DNA from: Algoriphagus yeomjeoni
GTDB lineage: Bacteria; Bacteroidota; Bacteroidia; Cytophagales; Cyclobacteriaceae
Direction of reading: 5' to 3'
Length of the DNA stretch: 64,000 nt
Assembly (NCBI RefSeq): GCF_003259505.1
Contig: NZ_QLLK01000010.1
Coordinates: forward strand, 62,001 to 126,000
The position numbers and the translations under genes were made by a program. The notes below the pieces were generated by a model. The model did no database searches. It was not told where the DNA came from and saw nothing but the letters and a program-made list of their open reading frames with translations. This document shows, one piece after another, positions 8,441 through 16,434 of the stretch (position 1 is the first letter of the stretch; each line of letters starts with the position of its first letter).

Positions 8441-9784
8441 TTAGTAAGGTAAAATCCAGGTTTTATGACCAAAACTGTCTTTGATCTGGGTTAGGTCTAT
8501 ATTGGAATCAACCAACAAGCGATTCACTCCGCCATTTAAGCTGACATATACTTCAGCGCGTATCTCTACATCTTCATACCCTTGGTCAGCCCATCTTTGC
8601 TTTAAGTAATGAACAAACTGAAGAATCAGATCTGGCTGTGTTGACATTTGTTTTGTCTGCATCGCACTCAGATGATCGCTTGCATAATCTTCCCATTCTC
8701 TGCCTGTCTTTTTGTCCTTGATATGGAAGATGGCATATCCGGCCTTTTCTATCAACATGACCCTCCAGGAAAAGCGATATCCCTGCTCTGTCCAAAAAAG
8801 CTTGCCCGGATATAAAAAAGCTCTTAGCGGCAAGGCCATCTGTACGATTAGAAAAACAGTAAAAATGCTCCAGATTAGTTTCTGATAGTTTGTTTTATAT
8901 AGGGTACGTCTGGAAATGGGATTCAAAAATCCTTTCTGCGAAAAAATACTTTTCAAATGGGACAAGACTTTTTTGTGACTCTTGGGGGAAAAGAAAATAG
9001 TTGTGGCAAGAATCATGATAAAGGGAAACATGCCGATCGGAAATAGCAACCAAGTGGAAATATGAAAGACCACAACTGCAATGAATGCATACGGCCTCGT
9101 CCTACTGTAAAAAAGTAAAAAAGGAATGCTTAGATCGTAGATTGCACCAAACCAACTGAAGGCATAAGCCATCCAAAGCTCATTCATCAGTCCGCCAACA
9201 AGCGGTAAATGGCTATACATGGGGAGCCAAATTCTCAATGGAAGCGCTTCCAACATCCATTCTGGATTCAATTTGGCAAGTCCTGCATAAAAATAAACCA
9301 TGCTCAAAAGCAACTGAATAATCAATACATACCCATAAGGGATCTGAGTAATTGAGAAACCTTTTCTCCTTGAATCAAAAGAAAATCCTAAATGTGCAGG
9401 CATCCATATCATCAAAAATGCAACTAGGCTTACGAAGTAATAATGATTGAGGTAATTGGTCACATCAATCAATTCCACATAGGTAAAGGAAATAAAAAAA
9501 AGCACTGCCGATATCCTGTAAAACAAGCCTAGGGTAACGCCCAATGATGTCAATGCCATGATGGTAAAAAGCAGATAAATCCCTGCTTCACCAGGGTTGC
9601 TGATCCAGAAAAACCCATAGTAGCTGAAATGGAATTCGGGATCAATGTATTGGGTTTTTATCCAGCCATTTAAGACAAACCTGATAACGCTGATAAACAT
9701 AATCAAGCCAAAAAGCACCCTGAAATGAATCAAGGGTGCTATTGAAATCGGCTTGTTTATACAACTGTTTATCGATGGCTTCAC
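8441..9784 (-). CDS. HTTM-domain membrane protein (vitamin K-dependent gamma-carboxylase-like)
   Basis: A 447-residue multi-pass membrane protein with about eight hydrophobic segments in the first 320 residues, then a periplasmic C-terminal part (about 325-447). The segments FRVLFGLIMF and AGLAKLNPEWM fit the HTTM family, whose eukaryotic member is gamma-glutamyl carboxylase; bacterial members have no settled function. It is 10 bp downstream of the imelysin-like gene and 8 bp upstream of the TonB receptor, so it is co-transcribed with an iron-type uptake set. A role in modifying or inserting partners of that system is possible but unproven. Confidence 0.85.
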   Translation of the reverse strand: MKPSINSCINKPISIAPLIHFRVLFGLIMFISVIRFVLNGWIKTQYIDPEFHFSYYGFFWISNPGEAGIYLLFTIMALTSLGVTLGLFYRISAVLFFISFTYVELIDVTNYLNHYYFVSLVAFLMIWMPAHLGFSFDSRRKGFSITQIPYGYVLIIQLLLSMVYFYAGLAKLNPEWMLEALPLRIWLPMYSHLPLVGGLMNELWMAYAFSWFGAIYDLSIPFLLFYSRTRPYAFIAVVVFHISTWLLFPIGMFPFIMILATTIFFSPKSHKKVLSHLKSIFSQKGFLNPISRRTLYKTNYQKLIWSIFTVFLIVQMALPLRAFLYPGKLFWTEQGYRFSWRVMLIEKAGYAIFHIKDKKTGREWEDYASDHLSAMQTKQMSTQPDLILQFVHYLKQRWADQGYEDVEIRAEVYVSLNGGVNRLLVDSNIDLTQIKDSFGHKTWILPY

Positions 9785-9794
9785 TTTAACCTAA

Positions 9795-10925
9795 TTAATC
9801 CCCATCATTGTCTTGATAAGTAATCAGTACACCTAAAGCAGAGGAAAATTCTGTTTTGAATAGGATGACCAGTTTTTGTAATTCCACGTGGGCAGCCTCT
9901 GCAGGAGCCGGATTGGTTCGGATAGTTTCAGCGAGCGGTGAAGGTACCTGATCCAATCTACTGAGGATCAAATCGAATTGATCCGAAATCCGCTGAGCCA
10001 ACCGTTCATCTTCTCCTGCTTTGATTTCCTGAAGAAATTCATAAAAACCCTTACTATCCTGACTCCCGCCTTTACCATGATAATAGTCCTTCATTCCCGA
10101 GACATGTTCCTGGAAAAGAGGAATTGACTGACTGCTGTAATATGCCTCCACATTCCTAGGGATAATCACTCCCTGAGAGCGTTTGCCCAATGGAATGCCT
10201 ATCCGTGCATCTCTGGTGAATCGTTCCAGATATTGTGACATCGAATTGACCATTTCACCAAAGGATGATCCCACATCAGTACCATCGCTTTGGATAAATT
10301 CTTCCTGATAATTACCGCCGGTAGGAAGCCATTGATTATAGACCAAATCCACTTTAGTCAACATAAGCTGACTCACTGTCAAAAGGTATTGCTTTCTATT
10401 TTCAGCGTTGGAATCAGTGGAGTATTTCTCAAGGATTCCTTCATCAGAATCTGCAACTCCGTATAGCAGATAATCCATGGCTGGCAAACCTCTTCGGTTT
10501 TGAGTGCTGAATCCAGTGAAGGAAAATTCCCCGGATTGAACAGCATTATCAATAGAAAAATTATCCGTTGGGAAAGTATTGAGCTCGGCTCTTAAGGTTT
10601 GGGAAAAGGCAGGGCCGAATTCCAAAAAAGAAACTTTTTGCCATGCTGCGTAAGCATCCATAAAATCCCCCCTAAGTGATGTCAAGTTTTCGGCATTCGG
10701 TCCGGCGGTGAAATTTTTCACTGACTGATCTAACTTAGAAAGCAAAGAATGCAGGTTTTCATAGCCTGGAATGATCACAGTACTTGCCAGATTCTCCAAA
10801 ACAGGTCGTCTAGCGGTAGTCTGTTCTATTTTTTCCTCGGCATTGTCAACACAAGAAAGTAACATGCCCAAAAGGCATGTTACCATCAACATAGATCCAA
10901 ATGAAGAAATATGCTTACAACACAT
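9795..10925 (-). CDS. Imelysin-like (IrpA/M75 family) lipoprotein
   Basis: A 376-residue lipoprotein with a lipobox ending in LLSC (Cys25). It belongs to the imelysin/M75 superfamily of helical-bundle periplasmic proteins tied to iron uptake. GLPAMDYLLYG near 145-156 is the typical GLPALEYLLYG-like block. The canonical GxHxxE peptidase-type motif is not seen at this point, which is common in Bacteroidota members. Its start overlaps the upstream DUF4856 gene by 11 nt, so it is the second gene of the operon. It probably binds or delivers a metal or metal complex at the outer or periplasmic membrane face (family knowledge and inference). Confidence 0.88.
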   Translation of the reverse strand: MCCKHISSFGSMLMVTCLLGMLLSCVDNAEEKIEQTTARRPVLENLASTVIIPGYENLHSLLSKLDQSVKNFTAGPNAENLTSLRGDFMDAYAAWQKVSFLEFGPAFSQTLRAELNTFPTDNFSIDNAVQSGEFSFTGFSTQNRRGLPAMDYLLYGVADSDEGILEKYSTDSNAENRKQYLLTVSQLMLTKVDLVYNQWLPTGGNYQEEFIQSDGTDVGSSFGEMVNSMSQYLERFTRDARIGIPLGKRSQGVIIPRNVEAYYSSQSIPLFQEHVSGMKDYYHGKGGSQDSKGFYEFLQEIKAGEDERLAQRISDQFDLILSRLDQVPSPLAETIRTNPAPAEAAHVELQKLVILFKTEFSSALGVLITYQDNDGD

Positions 10926-12066
10926 CGGCGTGATCGTTTAGTTCAGGATAAGCGGTCGTCAATTTATTCTTGGCATTTTGCAAACTTTCATTGCTTATTT
11001 TCCAAAAATCCCCATCGGTTCCGAAATCGCTTGTGAGAATCTCTGTAATATCACTTTGAGTGATTTTTTTGCGTGGGCTAAACTGGAGAGCACTTACAAA
11101 AGTATAAGCTTCAGACAGGGAGTGAAAAAGGTTACCCTGATCGCCTGATGATAGATAGTCCATAGCATCATTAATGTAGTGAACTGCTGTTGCGGCAGAT
11201 ACCAATTCATGGAGATCGATGATTACCTCGACTTGTTCTTTTTTGACAGTATGGTCATTTGCTACAATTGCAGCCCTTCCTAAAATATAGGCATCCATCA
11301 GCGGTTGGTTTACATTAAGTAACCCATCTCTGCCGTTGGTATAGTTAGCCCAAAATCTTTTGTATTCAGGCGTTAAAACGGGGTCACCTTTTGGAAAATC
11401 AGTAGGTACTCCCCAATAGCCGAAAGCTTCATCCCAATGATGCTCCATCGTCGTGTAATTTTTCCCTTCGACAAGATTATCGTTGTCCACAGCATCGCCG
11501 ATTTTTGCATCGGTGAGATAAGAATTAAAGATCTGATCGTAAAAAACAGCTCCCATCAATCCTTTTTCTATTAGCTGGGTAAATTCCCAACCCTTCTCGT
11601 TTACGTTGACAAAATTTCCGGTATTACCCCTTTCGATCCTTCCTGCAATTCCCTCACCGGCAGCAGTACTATTTGCGGCTACGTCCTCGCTGACTTCAGC
11701 TGCATTTGCCATTAACCCCTTGAAAAAATCAACCTGAGCTGCATTGGTTTTGTTTTCAAGCTGTTTGGTTGTAGCCTGATTCAATTCTTGGCTGGAAAAA
11801 GGGGAATTGGTATTAGAGTACATGTCCAACAATTTCTGAAGGGAAAGTGCTTGACCCTGGTCTCCGGTCACCAGATAGCTTTTCACTTCAGAAAGCATAT
11901 TCAAGCGGTCTGTTTGGCCTTGATAATTGACAGTAGATGCTCCATCTCTTTCGAAAACATAAGTAGCAGGTGCATTGATTACTTCATTCTGAGGAATATC
12001 ATCTTCGATACACGAAAAAGCCAAAATTCCTGAACAGACTATTAAGGAAGCTTGTTTTAGATTCAT
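10915..12066 (-). CDS. DUF4856 family lipoprotein (imelysin-superfamily relative)
   Basis: A 383-residue lipoprotein with a lipobox near Cys19 (LAFSC) and a mostly helical body. The pattern EGKNYTTMEHHWDEAFGYWG matches DUF4856, a family found beside imelysin-like and HTTM genes in Bacteroidota. The HHWDEAFGYWG block is rich in possible metal ligands. It is the promoter-proximal gene of the four-gene operon and overlaps the imelysin-like gene by 11 nt. The ATG at 12066 is 44 nt from a strong candidate promoter flanked by iron-box-like sites. Function is inferred from neighbours: periplasmic or surface capture of an iron complex. Confidence 0.88.
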   Translation of the reverse strand: MNLKQASLIVCSGILAFSCIEDDIPQNEVINAPATYVFERDGASTVNYQGQTDRLNMLSEVKSYLVTGDQGQALSLQKLLDMYSNTNSPFSSQELNQATTKQLENKTNAAQVDFFKGLMANAAEVSEDVAANSTAAGEGIAGRIERGNTGNFVNVNEKGWEFTQLIEKGLMGAVFYDQIFNSYLTDAKIGDAVDNDNLVEGKNYTTMEHHWDEAFGYWGVPTDFPKGDPVLTPEYKRFWANYTNGRDGLLNVNQPLMDAYILGRAAIVANDHTVKKEQVEVIIDLHELVSAATAVHYINDAMDYLSSGDQGNLFHSLSEAYTFVSALQFSPRKKITQSDITEILTSDFGTDGDFWKISNESLQNAKNKLTTAYPELNDHADVL

Positions 12067-12083
12067 TGGATTTAGTATTGATT

Positions 12084-12165
12084 TTATTTAGATTAATTAC
12101 AAGTTAGCACAAATGTAAAATCCAAAGATCTAAATTCAAATATTATCTAGATTAATTATAAATAA
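12084..12165. promoter_or_regulatory. Two iron-box-like operator sites flanking the promoter
   Basis: Two sites share TAGATTAATTA (12089-12099 and 12148-12158, 59 bp apart). The second sits in an imperfect AT-rich inverted repeat from TTATCTA to TATAAATAA (12143-12165). The first (TTATTTAGATTAATTACAAG, 12084-12103) covers the start region and the second lies just upstream of -33. This resembles Fur-type boxes, and metal control fits the operon content. Regulator identity is inferred. Confidence 0.5.
12110..12140 (-). promoter_or_regulatory. Bacteroidota-type promoter of the DUF4856-imelysin-HTTM-TonB operon
   Basis: On the minus strand TTTG (12140-12137) and TACATTTG (12117-12110) match the -33 TTTG and -7 TAnnTTTG elements with a 19-nt spacer. 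The expected start of transcription is near 12104, giving a leader of about 38 nt to the ATG at 12066. Confidence 0.75.
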
Positions 12166-12730
12166 AATTTGGACATACTGAGTTTTGTCAGGAATCATAG
12201 GAAATACCCATGTGAAAAATCAAATGCAACCATTTGAGCTGAATGGACAGCAGGAAAAAATGTGCCTAAATAAAATTGTGAACATTACTCTGGACAAAGA
12301 TTTTTAGCAGAATAATAGCCCAGAATAAATCAACTAAGAAACATATTCTTAAAGTAAAATAAGGGGCGTTCAATTCGTACATTTCATATCCCTCACACAC
12401 CTCATACAGTTCGAAGATTCAAATTCGATTCAATTCAATTGAATTGAAATTTTGAGACAAATTGAACCTGTCCTCTAATTCTTCCTAACTGCATTGTAAA
12501 TAATTGAAAAATAGCAGGATATACCACTTGATTCGCATCCAGTTCGATGATAGGAACCACCAAAGCCTCGTCTTGATAGTCTATTCCGATGCAGAACCAA
12601 GCCAGAAAGAGGAATAAACCGTGCGTTTCGATTTTTTTGTAGAAGTACATAAAGGGAATGTTGCTACATGCTCCGGGTTTCCTCAGCATACAATTGTCAG
12701 GCATATGACACCTTTCAAAATTCTCCACGA
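12166..12730. other. Gene-free stretch upstream of the iron operon
   Basis: AT-rich and without a convincing gene. A 97-codon frame at 12435-12728 starts with GTG exactly at the border of repeat copy 2, and was not accepted as a gene. Confidence 0.45.
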
Positions 12731-13150
12731 AGATGATAAATGGAATAGAAAACCTTCATCATCATTCGGTCTAGCCCGGCTGTCAGTCCACTTTTCTTCG
12801 CCAACCTAGAGATGAAATATAGAACCATCGTCAATCTATTTTCGATGCAGTGTCGAAGGTATAGAACCATTGGTCTACTTCGCAAGTAAATTGAAAGATA
12901 GGAATATACCTTAGCAGGCTACGCTACTGTAACTGGCTGGAATATTGCCATAGCTCCTTTTCCGGAGCTTAATTATAGTTACAAGAAGTCCCTTGCTTCT
13001 ACCTTTTAATCCCAGTCAATCGGCGATGCTTCTTCGATACCAGATCGGACATGCATCGTAGAAGCATCGAAGGAGCATCGTAGACACACTGCATCTACCT
13101 TATAGCAAAGGGTATAGAACTCCAGAGTAATTCCTGTCCTGTCCCTTTAT
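12731..13150. repeat. Dispersed ~410-bp noncoding repeat, copy 2
   Basis: Same orientation and block order as 5442-5855. It also contains short internal echoes of GCATCGAAGGAGCATCG/GCATCGTAGAAGCATCG. Together the two copies bracket the four-gene iron operon. Confidence 0.75.
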
Positions 13151-13317
13151 TGATCCAGTACTCCTTCGGAGAATTAAGGGCGCTTCAAGGGAGTGATTTT
13201 AGTGCCTTAATCAAAGATTTACCGAGTGTTGCCATCGCCTAGCAAAACTTTCCTCACCAATTTTCTCTTTTTATTTTAACGCTACCCAAATCAAATGAAA
13301 TCTGATTTGCCGGAAGC

Positions 13318-14001
13318 TCAAACTATTTGGCTTTGCTTCAATTTCTTATTCAAACTGTTGATAAAATTCCTTCTTTCCATCAGCTTATCAAGTTTTGCCT
13401 CAAAGGCTTGGATTTCGCCAAGTTTTGGAAAAGTCAGTTTACCTTTTGCCAGGGAATTGGCACATACAAGGTTGAAGTAATTGTATATCAAAATAACTTT
13501 TTGCAAAAAATCAGTCTGAACTACCTGAAAGCCGATTTTGCTTGCTGTTCTCTTATTGAGGATATAGCTAGTCCCACGGATAGTAAGGTTATCCGAATTG
13601 TCTTTTTGCAGGTGATCAATCAGGTTTACCATGCCTTCGAGGTATTGCTCCATAATCAACTTGCTTCGTTCTCTGCCGTTGAGACTCCGGTCTATCACAA
13701 AAACATAATCAAACAAGGTTCCTCCATGAACATTTATTTTTCCATTTTTTGGCTTTTCAGCCAGAAATAAAGGGGAATAATAAACCAAATCCCCGCTCTT
13801 TTTCAGGGCAGGCACATCAAAAAAGGGAGCTACTAGTGGCAGGGTGATGGGAAGGCCTAATATTAAGGGAAGAAAAAAGCCAGTGTTCCAGCAAATCAGA
13901 AAAACCAACAGGAAAATGAGTAAAGCAATAAATCCTATTCTTACCTGAATCCAAATCCGTTCTTTTTTTGACTTCAGGTAAAATCCATGTTCCAGCTCCA
14001 A
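13318..14001 (-). CDS. Hypothetical membrane protein
   Basis: A 227-residue protein with two adjacent hydrophobic segments near the N-terminus (about 22-42 and 45-64), then a soluble, mostly helical region ending in a lysine-rich tail. I do not recognise a family. The soluble part has LNGRERSKLIMEQYLEGM and a long basic C-terminus that may face the cytoplasm. It lies 82 bp downstream of another small membrane protein and an ardC gene, all on the same strand, so it may be cargo of a mobile element. Function unknown. Confidence 0.55.
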   Translation of the reverse strand: MELEHGFYLKSKKERIWIQVRIGFIALLIFLLVFLICWNTGFFLPLILGLPITLPLVAPFFDVPALKKSGDLVYYSPLFLAEKPKNGKINVHGGTLFDYVFVIDRSLNGRERSKLIMEQYLEGMVNLIDHLQKDNSDNLTIRGTSYILNKRTASKIGFQVVQTDFLQKVILIYNYFNLVCANSLAKGKLTFPKLGEIQAFEAKLDKLMERRNFINSLNKKLKQSQIV

Positions 14002-14083
14002 TATCCAAAAGTTTACAATGGGGAATAATTCAATAACAGCCCAAAACTAGGAAAGAAGTTTCAAAATACCTGCATCTTCCCTT

Positions 14084-14545
14084 CTATTCTATAGTCCGCT
14101 CTTCCAAAAGCCAAGTACCCAGGCGGATCAGCACATATACAAAACTGATCAAGGCAAATACGAATGTCCACCAATAGGTCTTATAAATCCTCTTGGTATT
14201 CTTGACATCAAATTTCAATTTTTCGAGTTCCAGCTTTTTCTTCTCCTCCGTCTCCAACCTTTCTTTTTCCTGACTTTCGAAAATAGCTGTAAACGACCCC
14301 TCGTAATAAAAAGCAGGCAAATAATCACTTGCCAAAAACAATTCAGGACTTGGTTCTGGCTCTGGAAAAAACAAACTAGGACTATGGCTTTTCAAGTGAT
14401 GAAATAGAGCCATCAAATACGCTTCAGGTTTATCAGGAAAAAGAACTGACTTCATATCTTCTATTGAAGCAACTTTTGAATTATCCGCAACCAACTCTTT
14501 AATTAAAAGGTCTAGATCGCTTGCTGTCTCTTTGGTAAGTTTCAT
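14084..14545 (-). CDS. Hypothetical C-terminally anchored coiled-coil protein
   Basis: A 153-residue protein with an acidic N-terminal half, a charged helix rich in E, K and L (about 92-115, probably coiled coil) and one hydrophobic segment near the C-terminus (about 125-146). The build suggests a tail-anchored inner-membrane protein with a cytoplasmic domain. No family recognised. It lies between ardC and the 227-residue membrane protein on the same strand. Confidence 0.55.
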   Translation of the reverse strand: MKLTKETASDLDLLIKELVADNSKVASIEDMKSVLFPDKPEAYLMALFHHLKSHSPSLFFPEPEPSPELFLASDYLPAFYYEGSFTAIFESQEKERLETEEKKKLELEKLKFDVKNTKRIYKTYWWTFVFALISFVYVLIRLGTWLLEERTIE

Positions 14546-14616
14546 CAGATTGAAGTTGATTGGTTGCTTTCCTGAAAATAAACAATCAGCCTATCTTTAG
14601 CTAGATCGCCATGACC

Positions 14617-14637
14617 AAAAAAGGGGATCTCTCCCCT
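14617..14637 (-). terminator. Intrinsic terminator after ardC copy 1
   Basis: On the minus strand AGGGGAGAGATCCCCT is followed directly by TTTTTT: a GGGGA/TCCCC stem with a short loop and a U-run, ending 5 nt after the ardC stop. The same structure follows ardC copy 2. Confidence 0.85.
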
Positions 14638-14641
14638 AATT

Positions 14642-15628
14642 CTAAAACGGAGGTTCCATCAGGATGTAATCCACCGCCTTCTGGGCTTTGCTGGCAGCCT
14701 CTATCAGTAAGTGCTTGTCGTTGCGAAGTTCGCTTAGCCAGTTTTGAATGTAAGCTGCCGAGTTCTCCAGCAGGCTCTGATCCAATATCCCTGTAAGGTT
14801 GTTCAGGTACCCTGCTCCCATCTCGGCGATCAACTCCTCACGACTGTAAAATTCTGACGCAAATTGCTGAGGTTCTGAAACTCCTACCCTGTTTAATCTG
14901 GATGGGTGCCCTGTAGAATGGCAAATTTCATGGTACAATACCCCGAAATATTGTTCAGCGGAGTCAAACAGTTTTTTCTCCGGCATGGTAATCTGATCCA
15001 GGTCTGCCCTGTAGTAGGCTGAGGAACCAGAATGAATCAACTCAGGAGCCCGGAGCATTTCCTCATAGATCTTACGGCATTGTTCATTATCAGGCAGTGG
15101 TTCTTCTTTGCTGATTTCTGGAAACTCCCATTCTATTCCCTCAATCTGTTCTATGGGAAACACCTTAAACTCCTTGAGAAAACCGGATTTACTCACCAGT
15201 TTCAGATCATATTCTCCTATCCTATCTTCTGGAATCACCTTGCCCGTCTTTTTGTCCCGAAAGGCAAAGTTCCAGTAGCAGATCGGAAGTGCCTTCGCTC
15301 CCTTCTTGATTTTGCCTCCAAGTGAGTTCGCCTGCTTAAAAGTTAAATAGTAGGGATACTGATGTCCACAGGATAATAAAAGCCATAGATTGATCCCTTT
15401 GTAAGGCTTCCTTGTCAGGTAGTTGGAGGGCATCCCCATCTGATGCCAAGGCTGCTTCCAGGGAATCACCCCCTGCTCCAGTTTCTCGATGATCAGATCA
15501 GTAAACTTCTGATAGATATCCGGTGAGCCTTTTGGGCTTTGTGTACTGCGCCACTTGTTTCTTGCTAAGTCATTTCCCCCTTTTCTCTTAGTGGATGTTT
15601 TTGCTGATTTTTTTGTTTGCGTCTTCAT
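14642..15628 (-). CDS. ardC: ArdC-like antirestriction protein, copy 1
   Basis: A 328-residue protein from the ATG at 15628. The longer frame to 15697 runs into the conserved noncoding leader and starts 23 codons too early, whereas the second copy starts at the matching ATG. It has an N-terminal ArdC-type single-strand-DNA-binding domain (IYQKFTDLIIEKLEQG, PWHQMGMP) and a C-terminal zincin-like domain with YHEICH, an HExxH-type site, then STGHPSRL. ArdC proteins protect incoming conjugative DNA from restriction (family knowledge). It is nearly identical to copy 2 at 40314-41294 apart from the N-terminal 30 residues and scattered changes. A terminator follows immediately. Confidence 0.92.
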   Translation of the reverse strand: MKTQTKKSAKTSTKRKGGNDLARNKWRSTQSPKGSPDIYQKFTDLIIEKLEQGVIPWKQPWHQMGMPSNYLTRKPYKGINLWLLLSCGHQYPYYLTFKQANSLGGKIKKGAKALPICYWNFAFRDKKTGKVIPEDRIGEYDLKLVSKSGFLKEFKVFPIEQIEGIEWEFPEISKEEPLPDNEQCRKIYEEMLRAPELIHSGSSAYYRADLDQITMPEKKLFDSAEQYFGVLYHEICHSTGHPSRLNRVGVSEPQQFASEFYSREELIAEMGAGYLNNLTGILDQSLLENSAAYIQNWLSELRNDKHLLIEAASKAQKAVDYILMEPPF

Positions 15629-15808
15629 AGTCTTTTGTGTTTTGGTTTGACAAATACTTATGAAGCTGCACCAGCCTGAGACCGGCACTAAGTGCAAGAG
15701 GAAACGGAATAAACCAGCAAAGGCAAGCGTGAGGGCTTTATGCCGTAAGCTCTTGCCTCGTGTGACGGGGTCAGGCTAAATTGGCGGAAAAAGGAATGGA
15801 AAAAATAA
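15629..15808 (-). promoter_or_regulatory. Conserved structured leader of ardC, copy 1
   Basis: About 180 bp upstream of the start codon is shared with 41295-41475 and 47333-47515. It contains nested complementary arms: AGCCTGA (15673-15679) with TCAGGCT (15771-15777); AGGCAAG (15721-15727) with CTTGCCT (15752-15758); and an inner GGC/GCC around TTTAT. It could fold as single-stranded DNA or as RNA. Confidence 0.75.
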
Positions 15809-15996
15809 GAAGTCCTGTTATTGGCCTAGGAGAAATTCCTAACCGGCAGTCTGATTTATCAAAGCTTATAAATCCCATATGCAACAGCTAAAAAACATAC
15901 AGGTAGCTACAGAATCAGGAATCCTCAATATTGGAAATACGCCTTTATAGCAATCTGTCATCAATCGCAATTTTAAAAAAATGAATGCCTACGAAT

Positions 15997-16037
15997 AGTT
16001 TCCATGAATTTTCCGTTTCGGAAAATTCATGGAAACT
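15997..16037. repeat. Perfect 19-bp inverted repeat with 3-nt loop
   Basis: The arm AGTTTCCATGAATTTTCCG (15997-16015) is fully complementary to 16019-16037 around TTT. It lies 18 bp beyond the radC fragment. No U-run follows it in the minus direction, so it is not a standard intrinsic terminator; it could still end transcription or form a cruciform. Confidence 0.8.
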
Positions 16038-16055
16038 AAAAAAAGAAGAAGAGCC

Positions 16056-16303
16056 CTAAAGCTCTCCTTCTTCCGCAAAAGAATAATATCCTTCGGCTGT
16101 CATAATCAAATGATCAAGTACCAGGATATCCAGGGTTTCACCTGCTTTTTTGATTCGCTGGGTTAATATTTTATCCTGTTCTGATGGTAGTAGATTCCCA
16201 GACGGATGGCAATGGGCTAAGATCAGGGAACTTGAATTAGCTTTGATGGCAGCTGCATAAACCAGCTTTACATCCACTACAGTGCCTGCTGTAAAATCCA
16301 AGG
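16056..16303 (-). pseudogene. radC: 3' fragment of a RadC/JAB-domain gene
   Basis: About 80 residues match the C-terminal half of mobile-element RadC proteins: GTVVDVKLVYAAAIKA, then AHCHPSGNLLPSEQD (JAMM-type HxHPSG...SxxD, with C for the usual N), then LDHLIM and YYSFAEEG. The N-terminal half, including the upstream glutamate of the metalloprotease-like site, is missing. The only start in frame is a weak TTG at about 16301. Upstream, the sequence changes at about 16300 into the start of a different gene, so this is a recombination remnant. Its role in the intact form is uncertain; such genes accompany antirestriction genes on plasmids and islands. Confidence 0.8.
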
Positions 16304-16432
16304 GAAATAGCCAAAAAACAGCATATAGAACTCCTTGAAATAGGAGGTCCAGTTTCTCTTTTTCTAGACAATCGGCTTATTTGGATTGTGCTCTTCGATC
16401 CTCTGATCTTGATTTATGGATTGATTTTCCAT
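16304..16432 (-). pseudogene. 5' fragment of a second DUF6090-like gene, cut by the radC remnant
   Basis: From the ATG at 16432 (3 nt after the stop of the next gene upstream) the frame reads MENQSINQDQ..., hits a TAG, then continues NWTSYFKEFYMLFFGYF. This matches NWKSYFKEFFMLFLAVFCGF of the neighbouring 258-residue protein, after which the sequence becomes radC. So a tandem paralogue was interrupted at about codon 45. The stop codon and the fusion both show decay. Confidence 0.75.
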
Positions 16433-16434
16433 GT

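Noticed and set aside
12435-12728. 97-codon minus-strand frame next to repeat copy 2
   Set aside because: GTG start at the repeat border, odd composition and no recognisable motif; probably chance.
14642-15697. Longer ardC frame starting at 15697
   Set aside because: The extra 23 codons lie in the conserved noncoding leader; the paralogue starts at the ATG equivalent to 15628.
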